Shown here: positions 30,459 through 40,620 of the stretch, one piece after another
Layout of the letters: each line of letters begins with the position of its first letter
Position numbering within the stretch: the stretch's first letter is position 1
Assembly (NCBI RefSeq): GCF_030732095.1
Contig: NZ_JAVAMQ010000011.1
Span: 78,345-142,344, forward strand
DNA: 64,000 bases
Source: Paracoccus spongiarum
GTDB taxonomy: Bacteria > Pseudomonadota > Alphaproteobacteria > Rhodobacterales > Rhodobacteraceae
Reading direction: 5' to 3'
The notes under the pieces: generated by a model
The model's input: the letters and a program-made list of their open reading frames with translations, nothing else
Databases searched by the model: none
What the model was told of the DNA's origin: nothing
Program-made: the position numbers and the translations under genes

Positions 30459-31195
30459 CCCTTCTGGACCTGCGCGGCCTGTCGGTCACCCGCCGCAACC
30501 GCCCCGTCCTGCACGGCATCGGCCTGGCCGTCAGGGCGGGCGAGCTGGTCGGGCTGATCGGTCCCAACGGCGCGGGCAAATCCTCGCTGATGGAGGCCGC
30601 GCTTGGCCTGATCCCCTTCACGGGCACCTCCGACCTGGCGGCGCTGGACCCCGGCCACCGCGCCCGCAGGGCCGCCTATCTGCCGCAATCGCGCGAGATT
30701 GCCTGGCCCGTCAGCGTCGAGGACCTGGTGGCGCTTGGCCGCATTCCCTGGCCCGGCGGCGGGCGCAGCCCCGCCGACCGCGCGGCCATCGACGCGGCCA
30801 TCGCCCGGATGGGGCTCGAGGGGTTCCGCAGGCGCACCGCGCTGCGCCTGTCAGGGGGCGAACAGGCCCGCGCGCTGATTGCCCGCGCGCTGGCGCAGCA
30901 GACCCCCCTGCTGATCGCGGACGAGCCGGTGGCGGGCCTTGATCCGGCCCAGCAGCTGGCCTGCCTGCGGCTGTTTCGCGCACTCGCCGACGAGGGCCAC
31001 GGCATCCTCGCCTCGATCCATGATCTGGGGCTTGCCGCGCGCTTCTGCACAAGGCTGGTGCTTCTGGCCGAGGGGCGGGTGCTGGCGGACGGCCCGCCCG
31101 ATCAGGTCTTGCAGGATGCGCTGATGCGCCGCGCCTTCGGCATCATCACGCGGCGGATCGACACGCCGGACGGTCCGGCAATCCTCCCCGTCTGA
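30455..31195 (+). CDS. btuD: Vitamin B12 ABC transporter ATPase BtuD
   Basis: 246 aa. Walker A GPNGAGKS, the signature LSGGEQARALIARALAQ, and Walker B LLIADEPVAGLDPAQ are present. It belongs to the FecE/BtuD class. It begins at 30455 with an ATGA overlap and ends the btuBFCD operon, converging on the ParA gene 30 bases later. It hydrolyses ATP to drive cobalamin entry. Confidence 0.92.
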   Translation: MTLLDLRGLSVTRRNRPVLHGIGLAVRAGELVGLIGPNGAGKSSLMEAALGLIPFTGTSDLAALDPGHRARRAAYLPQSREIAWPVSVEDLVALGRIPWPGGGRSPADRAAIDAAIARMGLEGFRRRTALRLSGGEQARALIARALAQQTPLLIADEPVAGLDPAQQLACLRLFRALADEGHGILASIHDLGLAARFCTRLVLLAEGRVLADGPPDQVLQDALMRRAFGIITRRIDTPDGPAILPV

Positions 31196-31225
31196 CAAAT
31201 CGCTCCGATACTTTTTCGTTCAATG

Positions 31226-31861
31226 TCAGGACATTGCCGCAAGAACCTCATCCGTCAGCGCAGCAATCTCGTCGCGGGCGGGGCCGCTGCGGACGCGCTC
31301 GACCGCGCCCAGCCCCTGGCCCAGGGTTTCGGCATAGGCGACGCGGTTGGCGACCTGCGTCTCGGCCACGGCGGCGCCCAGTTCGGCCGCCTTCTCGCCC
31401 ACCTCGGCCGACAGCCGGGTGTTCGGACGCACCCGGTTCAGCACCACCAGCACCGACGCCTTCTCGCGCCGCGCCAGATCCAGCACCCCCTCGGTCGCCC
31501 ACAGGTCGACATGGCTTGCCGCCACCGGCACCAGCACCAGATCGGCGGCCCGCAGCGAGGGCCGCAGGTCGCTGTCGATCTTGGGCGGCGTGTCGATGAT
31601 GACGAAATCGAACCGCCGCTTCAGCTTTTCGGATTCGTAGCTGGCGCCCCAGGCCGACGAGGTCGAGAAGTCCAGCGCCTCGTCCTCGCCCTGTGCGCCG
31701 AGGCGTTCGAGAAACCAGCGCCCCATGCTGCCCTGCGGGTCGGTATCCACCAGCGCGACCGAATGCCCGCGCTGATGCAGGCTGACCGCCAGATTGACCG
31801 CGATCGTGGTCTTGCCCGAGCCGCCCTTCTGCTGCGCCACCGTGATGATCCTGCCCGTCAT
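31226..31861 (-). CDS. Orphan ParA/MinD-family ATPase
   Basis: 211 aa. The deviant Walker A QQKGGSGKTT (signature lysine before GG) is near residue 11, with LVDTDPQGSM and VIIDTPPKIDSDL following. The short form lacks the N-terminal DNA-binding extension of plasmid ParA, as in chromosomal ParA-like positioning ATPases. No parB gene or centromere-like repeat lies nearby, so it may position another cargo. Membrane or nucleoid association is inferred from the family only. Confidence 0.87.
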   Translation of the reverse strand: MTGRIITVAQQKGGSGKTTIAVNLAVSLHQRGHSVALVDTDPQGSMGRWFLERLGAQGEDEALDFSTSSAWGASYESEKLKRRFDFVIIDTPPKIDSDLRPSLRAADLVLVPVAASHVDLWATEGVLDLARREKASVLVVLNRVRPNTRLSAEVGEKAAELGAAVAETQVANRVAYAETLGQGLGAVERVRSGPARDEIAALTDEVLAAMS

Positions 31862-31938
31862 CCTGCCGTCTCCCCGCCCGTTCAGGGCAGGTTAGCCGGG
31901 CGATTTTGCAATTGCGAGGAGTATTTGCGCCCGCAGCA

Positions 31939-32262
31939 TCACGCGCGGTAGACGCCCTGAACCTCATACATCACCGGCTCGAAGCTTTTGCACATGGCGT
32001 GGATGTCGCGGTTCCTGCGGCGCATCTCGTCGCTGCGCAGCATCGCCTGGTAATCCTTGCGGTCGCGCCATTGCGAATAGGTGGCGATGCGGGTCTGCGC
32101 GTCGTTGAGATGGATTGCGCCAGCGATGAAGCCGGGCTGGTTGCGGATCACCTGATCCCAGGCGTCGCTGAGCAGGTCCAGCACGTCATGGGCGCTGCCG
32201 GGGGTGACCTCGAAGGTGCAGATGACGGTCTGTCCGTCGAAGTCCGGGCGGATGTCGGGCAT
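31939..32262 (-). CDS. ABM-domain (antibiotic biosynthesis monooxygenase-like) protein
   Basis: 107 aa forming one dimeric alpha+beta barrel ABM domain: TVICTFEVTPGSAHDVLDLL, then PGFIAGAIHLNDAQTRIATY, QWRDRKDYQAML and a final strand FEPVMYEVQGVY. The family ranges from cofactor-free monooxygenases to heme-handling or regulatory proteins. Nothing here picks one. It is divergent from the dipeptidase gene. Confidence 0.8.
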   Translation of the reverse strand: MPDIRPDFDGQTVICTFEVTPGSAHDVLDLLSDAWDQVIRNQPGFIAGAIHLNDAQTRIATYSQWRDRKDYQAMLRSDEMRRRNRDIHAMCKSFEPVMYEVQGVYRA

Positions 32263-32398
32263 GGCTGGCCTCCTTCTGGCGATGCGCTGCGATCAGCCTA
32301 GGCCCGAATTGCCCGCAGGCAAAGTCCCCAGGCCGCCCATTGCCGATGCCCGCGCGGCGGGGCATGGTCGGGCCGACATGACCTGCGGAGAGGCACCG

Positions 32399-33448
32399 AT
32401 GATCCCGGTATTCGATGGCCACAACGACTTCCTGCAGCGCGTGGTCGCGGCGGGCAGCGAGGGGGTGGCGCTGTGGCTGTCGGGCGACGGGACCGGCCAC
32501 CTGGACCTGCCGCGGGCCCGCGAGGGCGGGCTTGCGGGCGGCTTCTTCGCGATCTGGATCCCCTCGCCCGCCGGCCCCGACGATGCCGAGGCGGCGCTGA
32601 TGATGCAGCAGCCGCCCTACCGCCTGCCGCTGCCCGACGCGATCGGCCATGACACGGCCCTTCCGCACGCCTTCCGGCAGGCGGCGGCGCTGCGGGCGCT
32701 GGAACGCAGCGGCACCCTTGACGTGGTGACCAGCGCGGCCGGGCTGCGCGCCAGCATCGCCGCCGGCCGGGTGGCCGCGATCATGCACATGGAAGGCGCC
32801 GAGGCGATCCGCGACCCTGACGCGCTGCATCTGTGGCACCGGGCCGGGCTGCGCTCGCTGGGGCCGGTCTGGTCGCGGCCCACGTCCTATGGCGAGGGGG
32901 TGCCGTTCGCCTATCCCGCCGGGCCCGATATCGGCGGCGGACTGACCCGCGCGGGCCGTGAACTGGTCGCTGCCTGCAACGCGCTGCGGATCATGCTGGA
33001 CCTGTCGCATCTGAACGAGGCCGGCTTCGACGACATCGCCCGGTTGTCGGACGCGCCGCTGGTCGCCAGCCACAGCTGTGCCCATGCGATCTGCCCCAGC
33101 GCGCGCAACCTGACCGACCGTCAGTTGCAGGTGATCGCAGACAGCGGAGGGCTGGTCGGGCTGAACTTCGCCTCCAGCTTCCTGCGCCCCGACGGCAAGC
33201 GCCTGCCGCTGGAGGGGTTCGAGGTGATGCTGCGACATCTGGATCACCTGCTGGGCATTCTCGGCGAGGGGGGCGTGGCGCTGGGGTCGGATTTCGACGG
33301 CGCGCTGATGCCGCGCGACCTGCCCGACGCGGCCGCCCTGCCCCGGCTGATCGAGGCGATGCGCGCGCATGGCTATGGCGAGGCGCTGATCCGTCGGATC
33401 GCCTGCGACAACTGGATCTCGGTGCTGGAACGCAGCTGGGGCGGCTAG
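32399..33448 (+). CDS. Membrane-dipeptidase family (M19) peptidase
   Basis: 349 aa from the ATG at 32399, which follows a GGAGAGG site; an in-frame ATG at 32378 is possible. Metal-binding landmarks of renal dipeptidase: PVFDGHNDFL (HxD), MHMEGAEAI, the two later His in LDLSHLNEAGF and ASHSCAHAIC, and GSDFDGA near the end. It is a zinc enzyme that hydrolyses dipeptides, including D-amino-acid-containing ones. No signal peptide is visible, so it is probably cytoplasmic. Its stop overlaps the convergent Lrp gene stop by 4 bases. Confidence 0.9.
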   Translation: MIPVFDGHNDFLQRVVAAGSEGVALWLSGDGTGHLDLPRAREGGLAGGFFAIWIPSPAGPDDAEAALMMQQPPYRLPLPDAIGHDTALPHAFRQAAALRALERSGTLDVVTSAAGLRASIAAGRVAAIMHMEGAEAIRDPDALHLWHRAGLRSLGPVWSRPTSYGEGVPFAYPAGPDIGGGLTRAGRELVAACNALRIMLDLSHLNEAGFDDIARLSDAPLVASHSCAHAICPSARNLTDRQLQVIADSGGLVGLNFASSFLRPDGKRLPLEGFEVMLRHLDHLLGILGEGGVALGSDFDGALMPRDLPDAAALPRLIEAMRAHGYGEALIRRIACDNWISVLERSWGG

Positions 33449-33960
33449 CGGGCGGCCTCGGGGATCGGCAGCGCGCTGGTCGCCTTGATCTCCTCCATCG
33501 ACAGCAGCGCGGTCACGTTGTGGATCCTGACCTCGCCGATCAGCGACTGGTAGAAGCGGTCATAGGCGCGGGCGTTCCTGACCTGCACCTTCAGGATGTA
33601 GTCGATGTCGCCCGCCAGCCGGTGCGCCTCGATCACCTCGGGGCGTTCGCGCAGCGCCTGCAGGAAGCGCGCGGCCCAGTCCTTGTCATGCTCGGCGGTG
33701 CGGATCAGCACGAAGAAACACGCCTCCAGCCCCAGCGCCTCGGGGTCGAGGATCGCCACCTGACGGCGGATCACCCCGGCCTCGCGCAGCTTGCGGATGC
33801 GGTTCCAGACCGGGGTCTTGGACGCCCCGACCCGGTCGGCGATCTGGTCCAGCGACAGGCTGGCGTCCTCTTGCAGCAGGGACAGGATTTTGCGGTCCAC
33901 CTCGTCCAGCCGGACAGGCGTTTGCGATGCGCCCGCATCCTGCGAAATCTGTTCCGGCAT
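33445..33960 (-). CDS. Lrp/AsnC-family regulator, probably of the sulfur assimilation genes
   Basis: 171 aa. The N-terminal winged HTH (DEVDRKILSLLQEDASLSLD, then ADRVGASKTPVWNRIRKLRE) and C-terminal RAM ligand domain (HRLAGDIDYILKVQVRNARA) are both complete. It is divergent from DUF2849-cysI-cysH, with 100 bases between starts that contain AT-rich direct repeats. I infer that it controls the sulfate-reduction operon, perhaps in response to a sulfur amino acid; the ligand is not evident. Confidence 0.88.
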   Translation of the reverse strand: MPEQISQDAGASQTPVRLDEVDRKILSLLQEDASLSLDQIADRVGASKTPVWNRIRKLREAGVIRRQVAILDPEALGLEACFFVLIRTAEHDKDWAARFLQALRERPEVIEAHRLAGDIDYILKVQVRNARAYDRFYQSLIGEVRIHNVTALLSMEEIKATSALPIPEAAR

Positions 33961-34006
33961 GACATTCCCTTGCGACTGATCGTCCTTATTTTTCAGACCC
34001 TATCGC

Positions 34007-34032
34007 AAAATTCCAGAACAAAATTCTATATT
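34007..34032 (+). promoter_or_regulatory. Direct repeats and -10-like box upstream of the cys operon
   Basis: AAAATTC at 34007-34013 and again at 34020-34026 (13-base period), immediately followed by TATATT (34027-34032). This AT-rich patch in the 100-base divergent gap is the likely binding region for the Lrp-type regulator and the core promoter of the cys genes. No good -35 is seen, which is compatible with an activated promoter. Confidence 0.45.
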
Positions 34033-34060
34033 GAGGGCATCAGGAAGAGGTCCGAATCCC

Positions 34061-34382
34061 ATGAGCAAAGCCTTCACACCGACGGCCGCCCGCCCCGGCG
34101 TCATCACCGCGAACGATCTGCGGGAAGGTCATAACCTGTGGATGTGCGATGCCGGCTGGACCCCCGATCCGGCGCAAGCCACGCTGTTCGAGGACGAGGC
34201 CATCGCCGAACTGGCGCTGCTGAAGGCGATCGGCCAGTCGAACCTCGTCGTCGGCGCCTATCTGGTCGAGGCCCGGCGCGGCCCCAACGGCCCCGAGCCG
34301 ACCCATTTCCGCGAGGCCTTCCGCCAGACCGGACCCTCGAACTATTTCCACGGAATCCAGGCGCAGAAAGCCGAGGCAGCCA

Positions 34383-34390
<8 letters not shown>
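34061..34390 (+). CDS. DUF2849 protein of the sulfite reductase operon
   Basis: 109 aa from the ATG at 34061. Motif-like stretches: ARPGVITANDLREGHNLWM and SNLVVGAYLVEARRGPNGPE. It is a known companion of sulfite reductase genes in alphaproteobacteria, with no assigned activity. Its end overlaps the cysI start by 8 bases, so translation is coupled. It is small and soluble, so an accessory or regulatory role is possible. Confidence 0.85.
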
Positions 34391-36033
<1,643 letters not shown>

Positions 36034-36041
<8 letters not shown>

Positions 36042-36765
36042 CGGAAACCTGGACAGCCGCGCCGAGCGGCTGAACGGCCGCTATCGCCATCACGCGGCGA
36101 TCGACGTGCTGCGCCGCGCGGTCAGCGACCCCGAACTGGGCCGGGTCGCGCTGGTGTCGTCCTTCGGGGCGGAATCGGTCGTGCTGCTGCACATGGTCAG
36201 CGTGGTGGCACCGGGCCTGCCGGTGCTGTTCATCGACACGCAGATGCTGTTCCCCGAGACGCTGGACTACCAGCGCGAGGTCTCGGCCAGGCTGGGGCTG
36301 ACGGATGTGCGGGTGATCCGCGCCAGCGAGGCCGAGGTGGCCCGTCACGATCCCGACGGCACGCTGCACCGGTTCGACACCGACGCCTGCTGCGACTTCC
36401 GCAAGACCGTGCCGCTCGAACGGGCGCTGTCGGGTTTCGACGCCTGGATCACCGGGCGCAAGCGGTTCCAGGGCGGCCAGCGGACCGAGCTTGAATTCTT
36501 CGAGCCCGAGCCGCCGCTGCGCCTGCGCGTGAACCCGCTGGCGCATTGGCGGGCCAGCGACGTGCAGGACTACATGATCGAGAACAACCTGCCGCGGCAT
36601 CCGCTGGTTGCGAAGGGCTATCCCTCGATCGGCTGCGCGCCCTGCACCTCGCCGGTGAAGCCGGGCGAGGACCCCCGCTCGGGCCGCTGGCGCGGCAGCG
36701 ACAAGACCGAATGCGGCATACATTTCATCGGTGGACGCATGGTCCGCGGAAAGGTGACGGCATGA
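36034..36765 (+). CDS. cysH: Adenylyl-sulfate (APS) reductase, thioredoxin-dependent, CysH family
   Basis: 243 aa. PAPS-reductase fold with SSFGAESVVLLHM, and four Cys in the iron-sulfur APS-reductase pattern: DACCDFRK and, about 80 residues later, GCAPCTSPV. The catalytic Cys is in the C-terminal ECGIHF. The CC...CxxC set is the mark of [4Fe-4S] APS reductases and not of enterobacterial PAPS reductases. So sulfate is expected to be reduced at the APS stage. Overlaps: cysI by 8 bases, DUF934 by 4. Confidence 0.93.
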
Positions 36766-37151
36766 CCGACCAGCACAGCAGCGACCCGATCATCGTCCGC
36801 GACGACGGGTTCCACGCCCGCGACATAGCGGCGCCGGTCACGCTGGCGCCCGACACCGACCCGGCGACCCTGTCCGATCATCTGGACAGCGATCTGCTGG
36901 CCATCGACTTTCCCGCCTTCACCGACGGGCGCGGCTTCAGCCTTGCCCGCCGCCTGCGCGAGCTGGGCTTTCGTGGCCGGCTGCGCGCCACCGGCGGGCT
37001 GATCGCCGATCAATACGCCATGGCCCGGCGCGTCGGCTTCGACGAGGTCGAGATCCCGGCCGAGCGGGCCGCCCGCCAGCCCGCAGACCAGTGGCTGGCG
37101 CGCGCCCAGGACTGGCGCGACTGGGACCACCGCGCCCGCCTTGCAGGCTAG
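36762..37151 (+). CDS. DUF934 protein of the sulfate assimilation operon
   Basis: 129 aa. The DUF934 core is visible: LAIDFPAFTDGRGFSLARRL, then ELGFRGRLRATGGLIADQYA and ARRVGFDEVEIP. The family is almost always next to cysH/cysI in proteobacteria and is treated as an oxidoreductase-associated accessory protein without a proven activity. The ATGA overlap with cysH indicates translational coupling. Confidence 0.88.
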   Translation: MTDQHSSDPIIVRDDGFHARDIAAPVTLAPDTDPATLSDHLDSDLLAIDFPAFTDGRGFSLARRLRELGFRGRLRATGGLIADQYAMARRVGFDEVEIPAERAARQPADQWLARAQDWRDWDHRARLAG

Positions 37152-37203
37152 GCGGGGTTTCCCCGCCGCGCCGCTTCGCCTAAAGACAGTCAGGAAGACC
37201 GAC

Positions 37204-38046
37204 ATGACGCTGGACCTTACCGTGGCCGACGCCGCCGCCAAACCCGCCAAGAAGACCCTGCCCGACGCGCAGACCGTGACCTCGGTGCGCCACTGGACCG
37301 ACAGCCTGTTCTCGTTCCGGGTGACGCGCCCCGCCAGCCTGCGGTTCCGGTCGGGGGAATTCGTGATGATCGGGCTGCCCGACGACAACGGCAAGCCCAT
37401 CCTGCGCGCCTATTCGATCGCCTCGCCGAACTGGGACGACGAGCTTGAATTCTATTCGATCAAGGTTCAGGACGGCCCGCTGACCTCGCGCCTCCAGCAT
37501 ATCCGGCCCGGCGACCAGATCATCCTGCGCCCCAAGCCGGTCGGCACGCTGGTGCTTGACGCGCTGCTGCCGGGCAAGCGGATGTGGTTCCTCGCGACCG
37601 GCACCGGCATCGCCCCATTCGCCAGCCTGATGCGCGATCCCGAGACCTACGAGCGTTACGAGCAGGTCGTGATGATGCACACCTGCCGGACAGCCGACGA
37701 ACTGACCTATGGCCGCGAACTGGTCGAGAACCTGCGCCACGACCCCCTGCTGGCCGAGCTTTACGGCGACGACTTCGCCAACCGGCTGCTGTATTACCCG
37801 ACCACCACGCGCGAGACCACGGACCGGATGGGCCGGATCACCGACAACTTCACCACGGGCAAGGTCTTTGCCGATCTGGGCCTGCCGCCGATCTCGGCGC
37901 AGACGGATCGCGCGATGATCTGCGGCAGCCTCGCCTTCAACATCGACGTGAAGGCGGTGCTGGAGGGCTTTGGGCTGCGTGAGGGCGCGAACTCCGATCC
38001 CAGGGAATTCGTGGTCGAGAAGGCCTTCGTCGGCGACGGCGTCTGA
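37204..38046 (+). CDS. fpr: Ferredoxin--NADP+ reductase
   Basis: 280 aa from the ATG at 37204. FAD site RAYSIASPNW, then the NADP-binding TGTGIAPFASLMRDPE, MMHTCRTADEL and MICGSLAFNIDVK, ending in FVVEKAFVGDGV. This is the bacterial short FPR type. It closes the sulfur operon 52 bases after DUF934, followed by a strong hairpin at 38079. It probably keeps ferredoxin or flavodoxin reduced for CysI. Confidence 0.93.
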   Translation: MTLDLTVADAAAKPAKKTLPDAQTVTSVRHWTDSLFSFRVTRPASLRFRSGEFVMIGLPDDNGKPILRAYSIASPNWDDELEFYSIKVQDGPLTSRLQHIRPGDQIILRPKPVGTLVLDALLPGKRMWFLATGTGIAPFASLMRDPETYERYEQVVMMHTCRTADELTYGRELVENLRHDPLLAELYGDDFANRLLYYPTTTRETTDRMGRITDNFTTGKVFADLGLPPISAQTDRAMICGSLAFNIDVKAVLEGFGLREGANSDPREFVVEKAFVGDGV

Positions 38047-38078
38047 GCGGGCGGGCATCGCCACTTGCACGGATCCAC

Positions 38079-38105
38079 GGGGCGCGGCAGGCGATGCCGC
38101 GCCCC
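38079..38105 (+). terminator. Strong hairpin terminator after fpr
   Basis: GGGGCGCGGCA / TGCCGCGCCCC, a perfect 11-bp stem with the 5-base loop GGCGA, followed by TTCG. It lies 32 bases after the fpr stop and ends the cys-fpr operon. Confidence 0.7.
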
Positions 38106-38117
38106 TTCGCGTCCTGC

Positions 38118-38130
38118 GGGGGGGGGGGGG
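38118..38130 (+). repeat. Homopolymeric G13 tract
   Basis: Thirteen consecutive G residues between the fpr terminator and the OmpA-domain gene, about 120 bases before the latter's start. Long mononucleotide runs are slippage-prone. They can vary a promoter distance, or be a sequencing artefact. Confidence 0.8.
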
Positions 38131-38251
38131 CGGCCGCCGCGGATTTCCCGCCGATCACGGGCGGGTCACGGGCTTTTTTGGAACCTTCCGTCGCAGGGCC
38201 TGTTACAGAGCGGGAATCATCGGCCGCGCCGTCCAGTGTAAAGGAGCCAAC

Positions 38252-40354
38252 ATGCGCCGGATCATCCACAACTCGACCGCGATTGCGGTGTGCCTTTCGA
38301 TGCTGGCGCCGCATGTCGCGACAGCGCAGGCGCAGCTGCCCGTGACCCAGACGCAGCCCGCCGCCGGCGATGCGGCGGCCGACCTGCTGCTGGCTCAGGC
38401 CGGCGGCAACCCGCAACTGACCGAAGAGCAGAAGCTGAAGCGTCGCCAGGAACGCGCCGCCCGCCGCGAGGCCGGGAAGGACGGCGCCGCGCGGCCCGAG
38501 CGCGCCGAGAAGCGCCGCAACGAGCCCGCGCCGAAGGCGGCAAAGGACGATACGGCCAAGGATGGGCCCGGCGAACGCGCCCGCAAGGCGGCCGAGGCCG
38601 CCGAAAAGCCCGCCCGGAAACCCGAGGCGCGCAAGGCCGAACAGGAACCCGCCAGGCGCCCCGAACGCAAGGCCGAGGACCGCGAAGCCGGGAAGCGCGA
38701 CCCCGAGCAGCGCGCATCCCAGCGTCCGGGCCGCGCCGAGCAGGCGCGCGACCACCCCTCGCAGGACCGCCCCGCCCGCCGCGCCGACGAGGCCCCGCGC
38801 CGAGAGAACCCACCCCGGCGCGATGCCCGCCCCTCCGAGGAGGATCTCGCGCGGCGCCTGGAACAGCGCCAGCGCGAGGATGACGAGCGCGCCCGGCGCG
38901 ACGAGCGCCGCGAGGAGGCGCGTGACGACCGACGCCGCGATCGTGCGGCGCAGGTCAGCCTCGCCACATCGGCGGTGGCCCGCGACCGCACGGGCACCCT
39001 GCCGGGCCTGGGCAGCCTTGCGGACCGCGAGGTGGCCTCGGGGCTGACCGAGGACCGGCTTGCCTGCCTCTCGGGCGGGGTCGCGCCCTGCCGCGACGGG
39101 GATCTGTATGTCACGCCGCGCGGCGTCGTTCTGGAACGCAACCGCAACGGCGCCTATCTGCTGGCCCCGGCCGCGCAGCAGATCTATCGCGTCGACCGCG
39201 ATGGCCGCGTCGTCGATCGCCAGTCCGGCCGCGATGCGCGGATCAGCGAGGCAGCCCGCGAAGCCGCGCGCGAGACCCGCGCCGCGGCCAACGCCGCCGC
39301 GCTGCGCGAGGATCGCCAGCGCCGCCGCGACATCATCGAGCAGCGCATCACCGACCAGAATCGCCGCCGCTCGTCGCAGGACTTCCGCTACAGCCTCAAT
39401 GAGGCGTGGCGCGAGGCCGAACGTCGGCAGCGCGGCGAGACGCGCTGGCAGGAGGATGACGACGACGACCGCAGCGACCTGGTCAAGGCGCTGCTTCTGG
39501 GCCTTGGCGCGGTCGCGGTCGGCTCGATGCTGAACAATAACCGCCAGGTCGCGCTGAGCACGCCGGACCGGGTCGTGGTCACCCGCCCCGATGGCAGCCA
39601 GGAGGTCATCAAGGACGAGGTTGCGCTGCTGCGCCAGCCCGGCTCGACGGTGACGACCGAGGAGTTCGACGACGGCTCGTCGCGGACCATCGTGACCCGG
39701 CCCGACGGCAGCAAGGTGGTGACCATCCGCGATGCGGACCTGCGCATCCTGCGGCGCACGCTGGTGTCGCCCGATGGCCGCACCACGCAGCTGATCGACG
39801 ACACCGCCGAGGTCGCGCCGGTGGACGTGGCCACCCTGCCCGCGCCCGCGCCGCTGACCGAATACGGCGCGGGGATGGACGAGGCCGCGCTGCGGGCGGC
39901 GCTGGCCCGCGAATCCGGTGTGGACCGCCGCTTCACGCTGGGCCAGATCCGCAACATCAGCGAGGTGCGGTCGCTGGTCGCGCCGGTCGACATCGAGGCG
40001 ATCACCTTCGACACCGGCTCCTCGGCAATCTCGCCCGACCAGGCGTCGCGGCTGTCGGGCCTCGGCGCCGTGATCGCCGATGCGGTCGCCGCGAACCCGC
40101 GCGAGATGTTCCTGATCGAGGGCCATACCGACACGGTGGGCCCCGATCCGATGAACCTTGCGCTGTCGGACCGGCGGGCGGAATCGGTGGCCCTTGCGCT
40201 GACCGAGTATTTCGACGTGCCGCCCGAGAACCTTGTGGTCCAGGGCTATGGCGAACAGGATCTGAAGATCCGCGCCGATGGTGACATCCGCGACAACCGC
40301 CGCGCCTCGGTGCGCCGGATCACCGACCTGCTGCGCACCGCCGAACTGCAATAG
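38252..40354 (+). CDS. Large OmpA-family C-terminal domain protein with charged low-complexity region
   Basis: 700 aa from the ATG at 38252 after an AAGGAG site. A signal peptide (AIAVCLSMLAPHVATAQA) is followed by residues ~55-240 made almost wholly of Arg, Glu, Lys, Ala, Pro and Asp, probably extended or coiled. A middle domain has YxP-like repeats (TRPDGSQEVIKDE, VTRPDGSKVVTIRD). The last ~120 residues are an OmpA peptidoglycan-binding domain (ITFDTGSSAISPDQ, IEGHTDTVGP, NLALSDRRAESVALAL). It is likely an outer-membrane or periplasmic protein tethered to peptidoglycan. The charged stretch could span the periplasm. Confidence 0.85.
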   Translation: MRRIIHNSTAIAVCLSMLAPHVATAQAQLPVTQTQPAAGDAAADLLLAQAGGNPQLTEEQKLKRRQERAARREAGKDGAARPERAEKRRNEPAPKAAKDDTAKDGPGERARKAAEAAEKPARKPEARKAEQEPARRPERKAEDREAGKRDPEQRASQRPGRAEQARDHPSQDRPARRADEAPRRENPPRRDARPSEEDLARRLEQRQREDDERARRDERREEARDDRRRDRAAQVSLATSAVARDRTGTLPGLGSLADREVASGLTEDRLACLSGGVAPCRDGDLYVTPRGVVLERNRNGAYLLAPAAQQIYRVDRDGRVVDRQSGRDARISEAAREAARETRAAANAAALREDRQRRRDIIEQRITDQNRRRSSQDFRYSLNEAWREAERRQRGETRWQEDDDDDRSDLVKALLLGLGAVAVGSMLNNNRQVALSTPDRVVVTRPDGSQEVIKDEVALLRQPGSTVTTEEFDDGSSRTIVTRPDGSKVVTIRDADLRILRRTLVSPDGRTTQLIDDTAEVAPVDVATLPAPAPLTEYGAGMDEAALRAALARESGVDRRFTLGQIRNISEVRSLVAPVDIEAITFDTGSSAISPDQASRLSGLGAVIADAVAANPREMFLIEGHTDTVGPDPMNLALSDRRAESVALALTEYFDVPPENLVVQGYGEQDLKIRADGDIRDNRRASVRRITDLLRTAELQ

Positions 40355-40380
40355 GTACACGTCTCGCGCCGAGACGACGA

Positions 40381-40409
40381 AAACGCCCGCGGCCATGCCG
40401 CGGGCGTTT
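40381..40409 (+). terminator. Rho-independent-type terminator after the OmpA-domain gene
   Basis: AAACGCCCGCGGC / GCCGCGGGCGTTT, a perfect 13-bp stem with loop CAT, 26 bases after the stop. It ends the core-genome stretch just before the gene remnants. Confidence 0.75.
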
Positions 40410-40439
40410 GCCGTTCTCGCCCGTCCCCCCGAGCAGGGG

Positions 40440-40620
40440 CCAGAATCAGGTCGGGCAGGAAGGTCGCGACCTGCGGGAACATCGCCAGCATGGCCGCAAA
40501 GCCGATCGTGATGAGCAGCAACGCAAAGGTCACGCAGGCGACAAGCGCCGTGCTGCGGCCGGTGATGTTCGGGATCACCGCGACGGTGAAGGCGACCGGC
40601 GGCGTGACCTGCGCCCATTT
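40440..40620 (-). pseudogene. Remnant of a TRAP transporter large permease (DctM C-terminus)
   Basis: The minus strand encodes AQVTPPVAFTVAVIPNITG, then a hydrophobic run (VACVTFALLLITIGFAAMLA) and MFPQVATFLPDLIL. This matches the last ~60 residues of DctM-type permeases (QVTPP.., final helix, FP...WLP). Everything upstream of about base 40620 is missing: the frame continues into unrelated sequence. It is a truncated, non-functional fragment. Confidence 0.7.

Noticed and set aside
31226..31861. Plasmid partition locus
   Set aside because: The ParA-like ATPase stands alone, without parB or iterons, and the surrounding genes are chromosomal in type.
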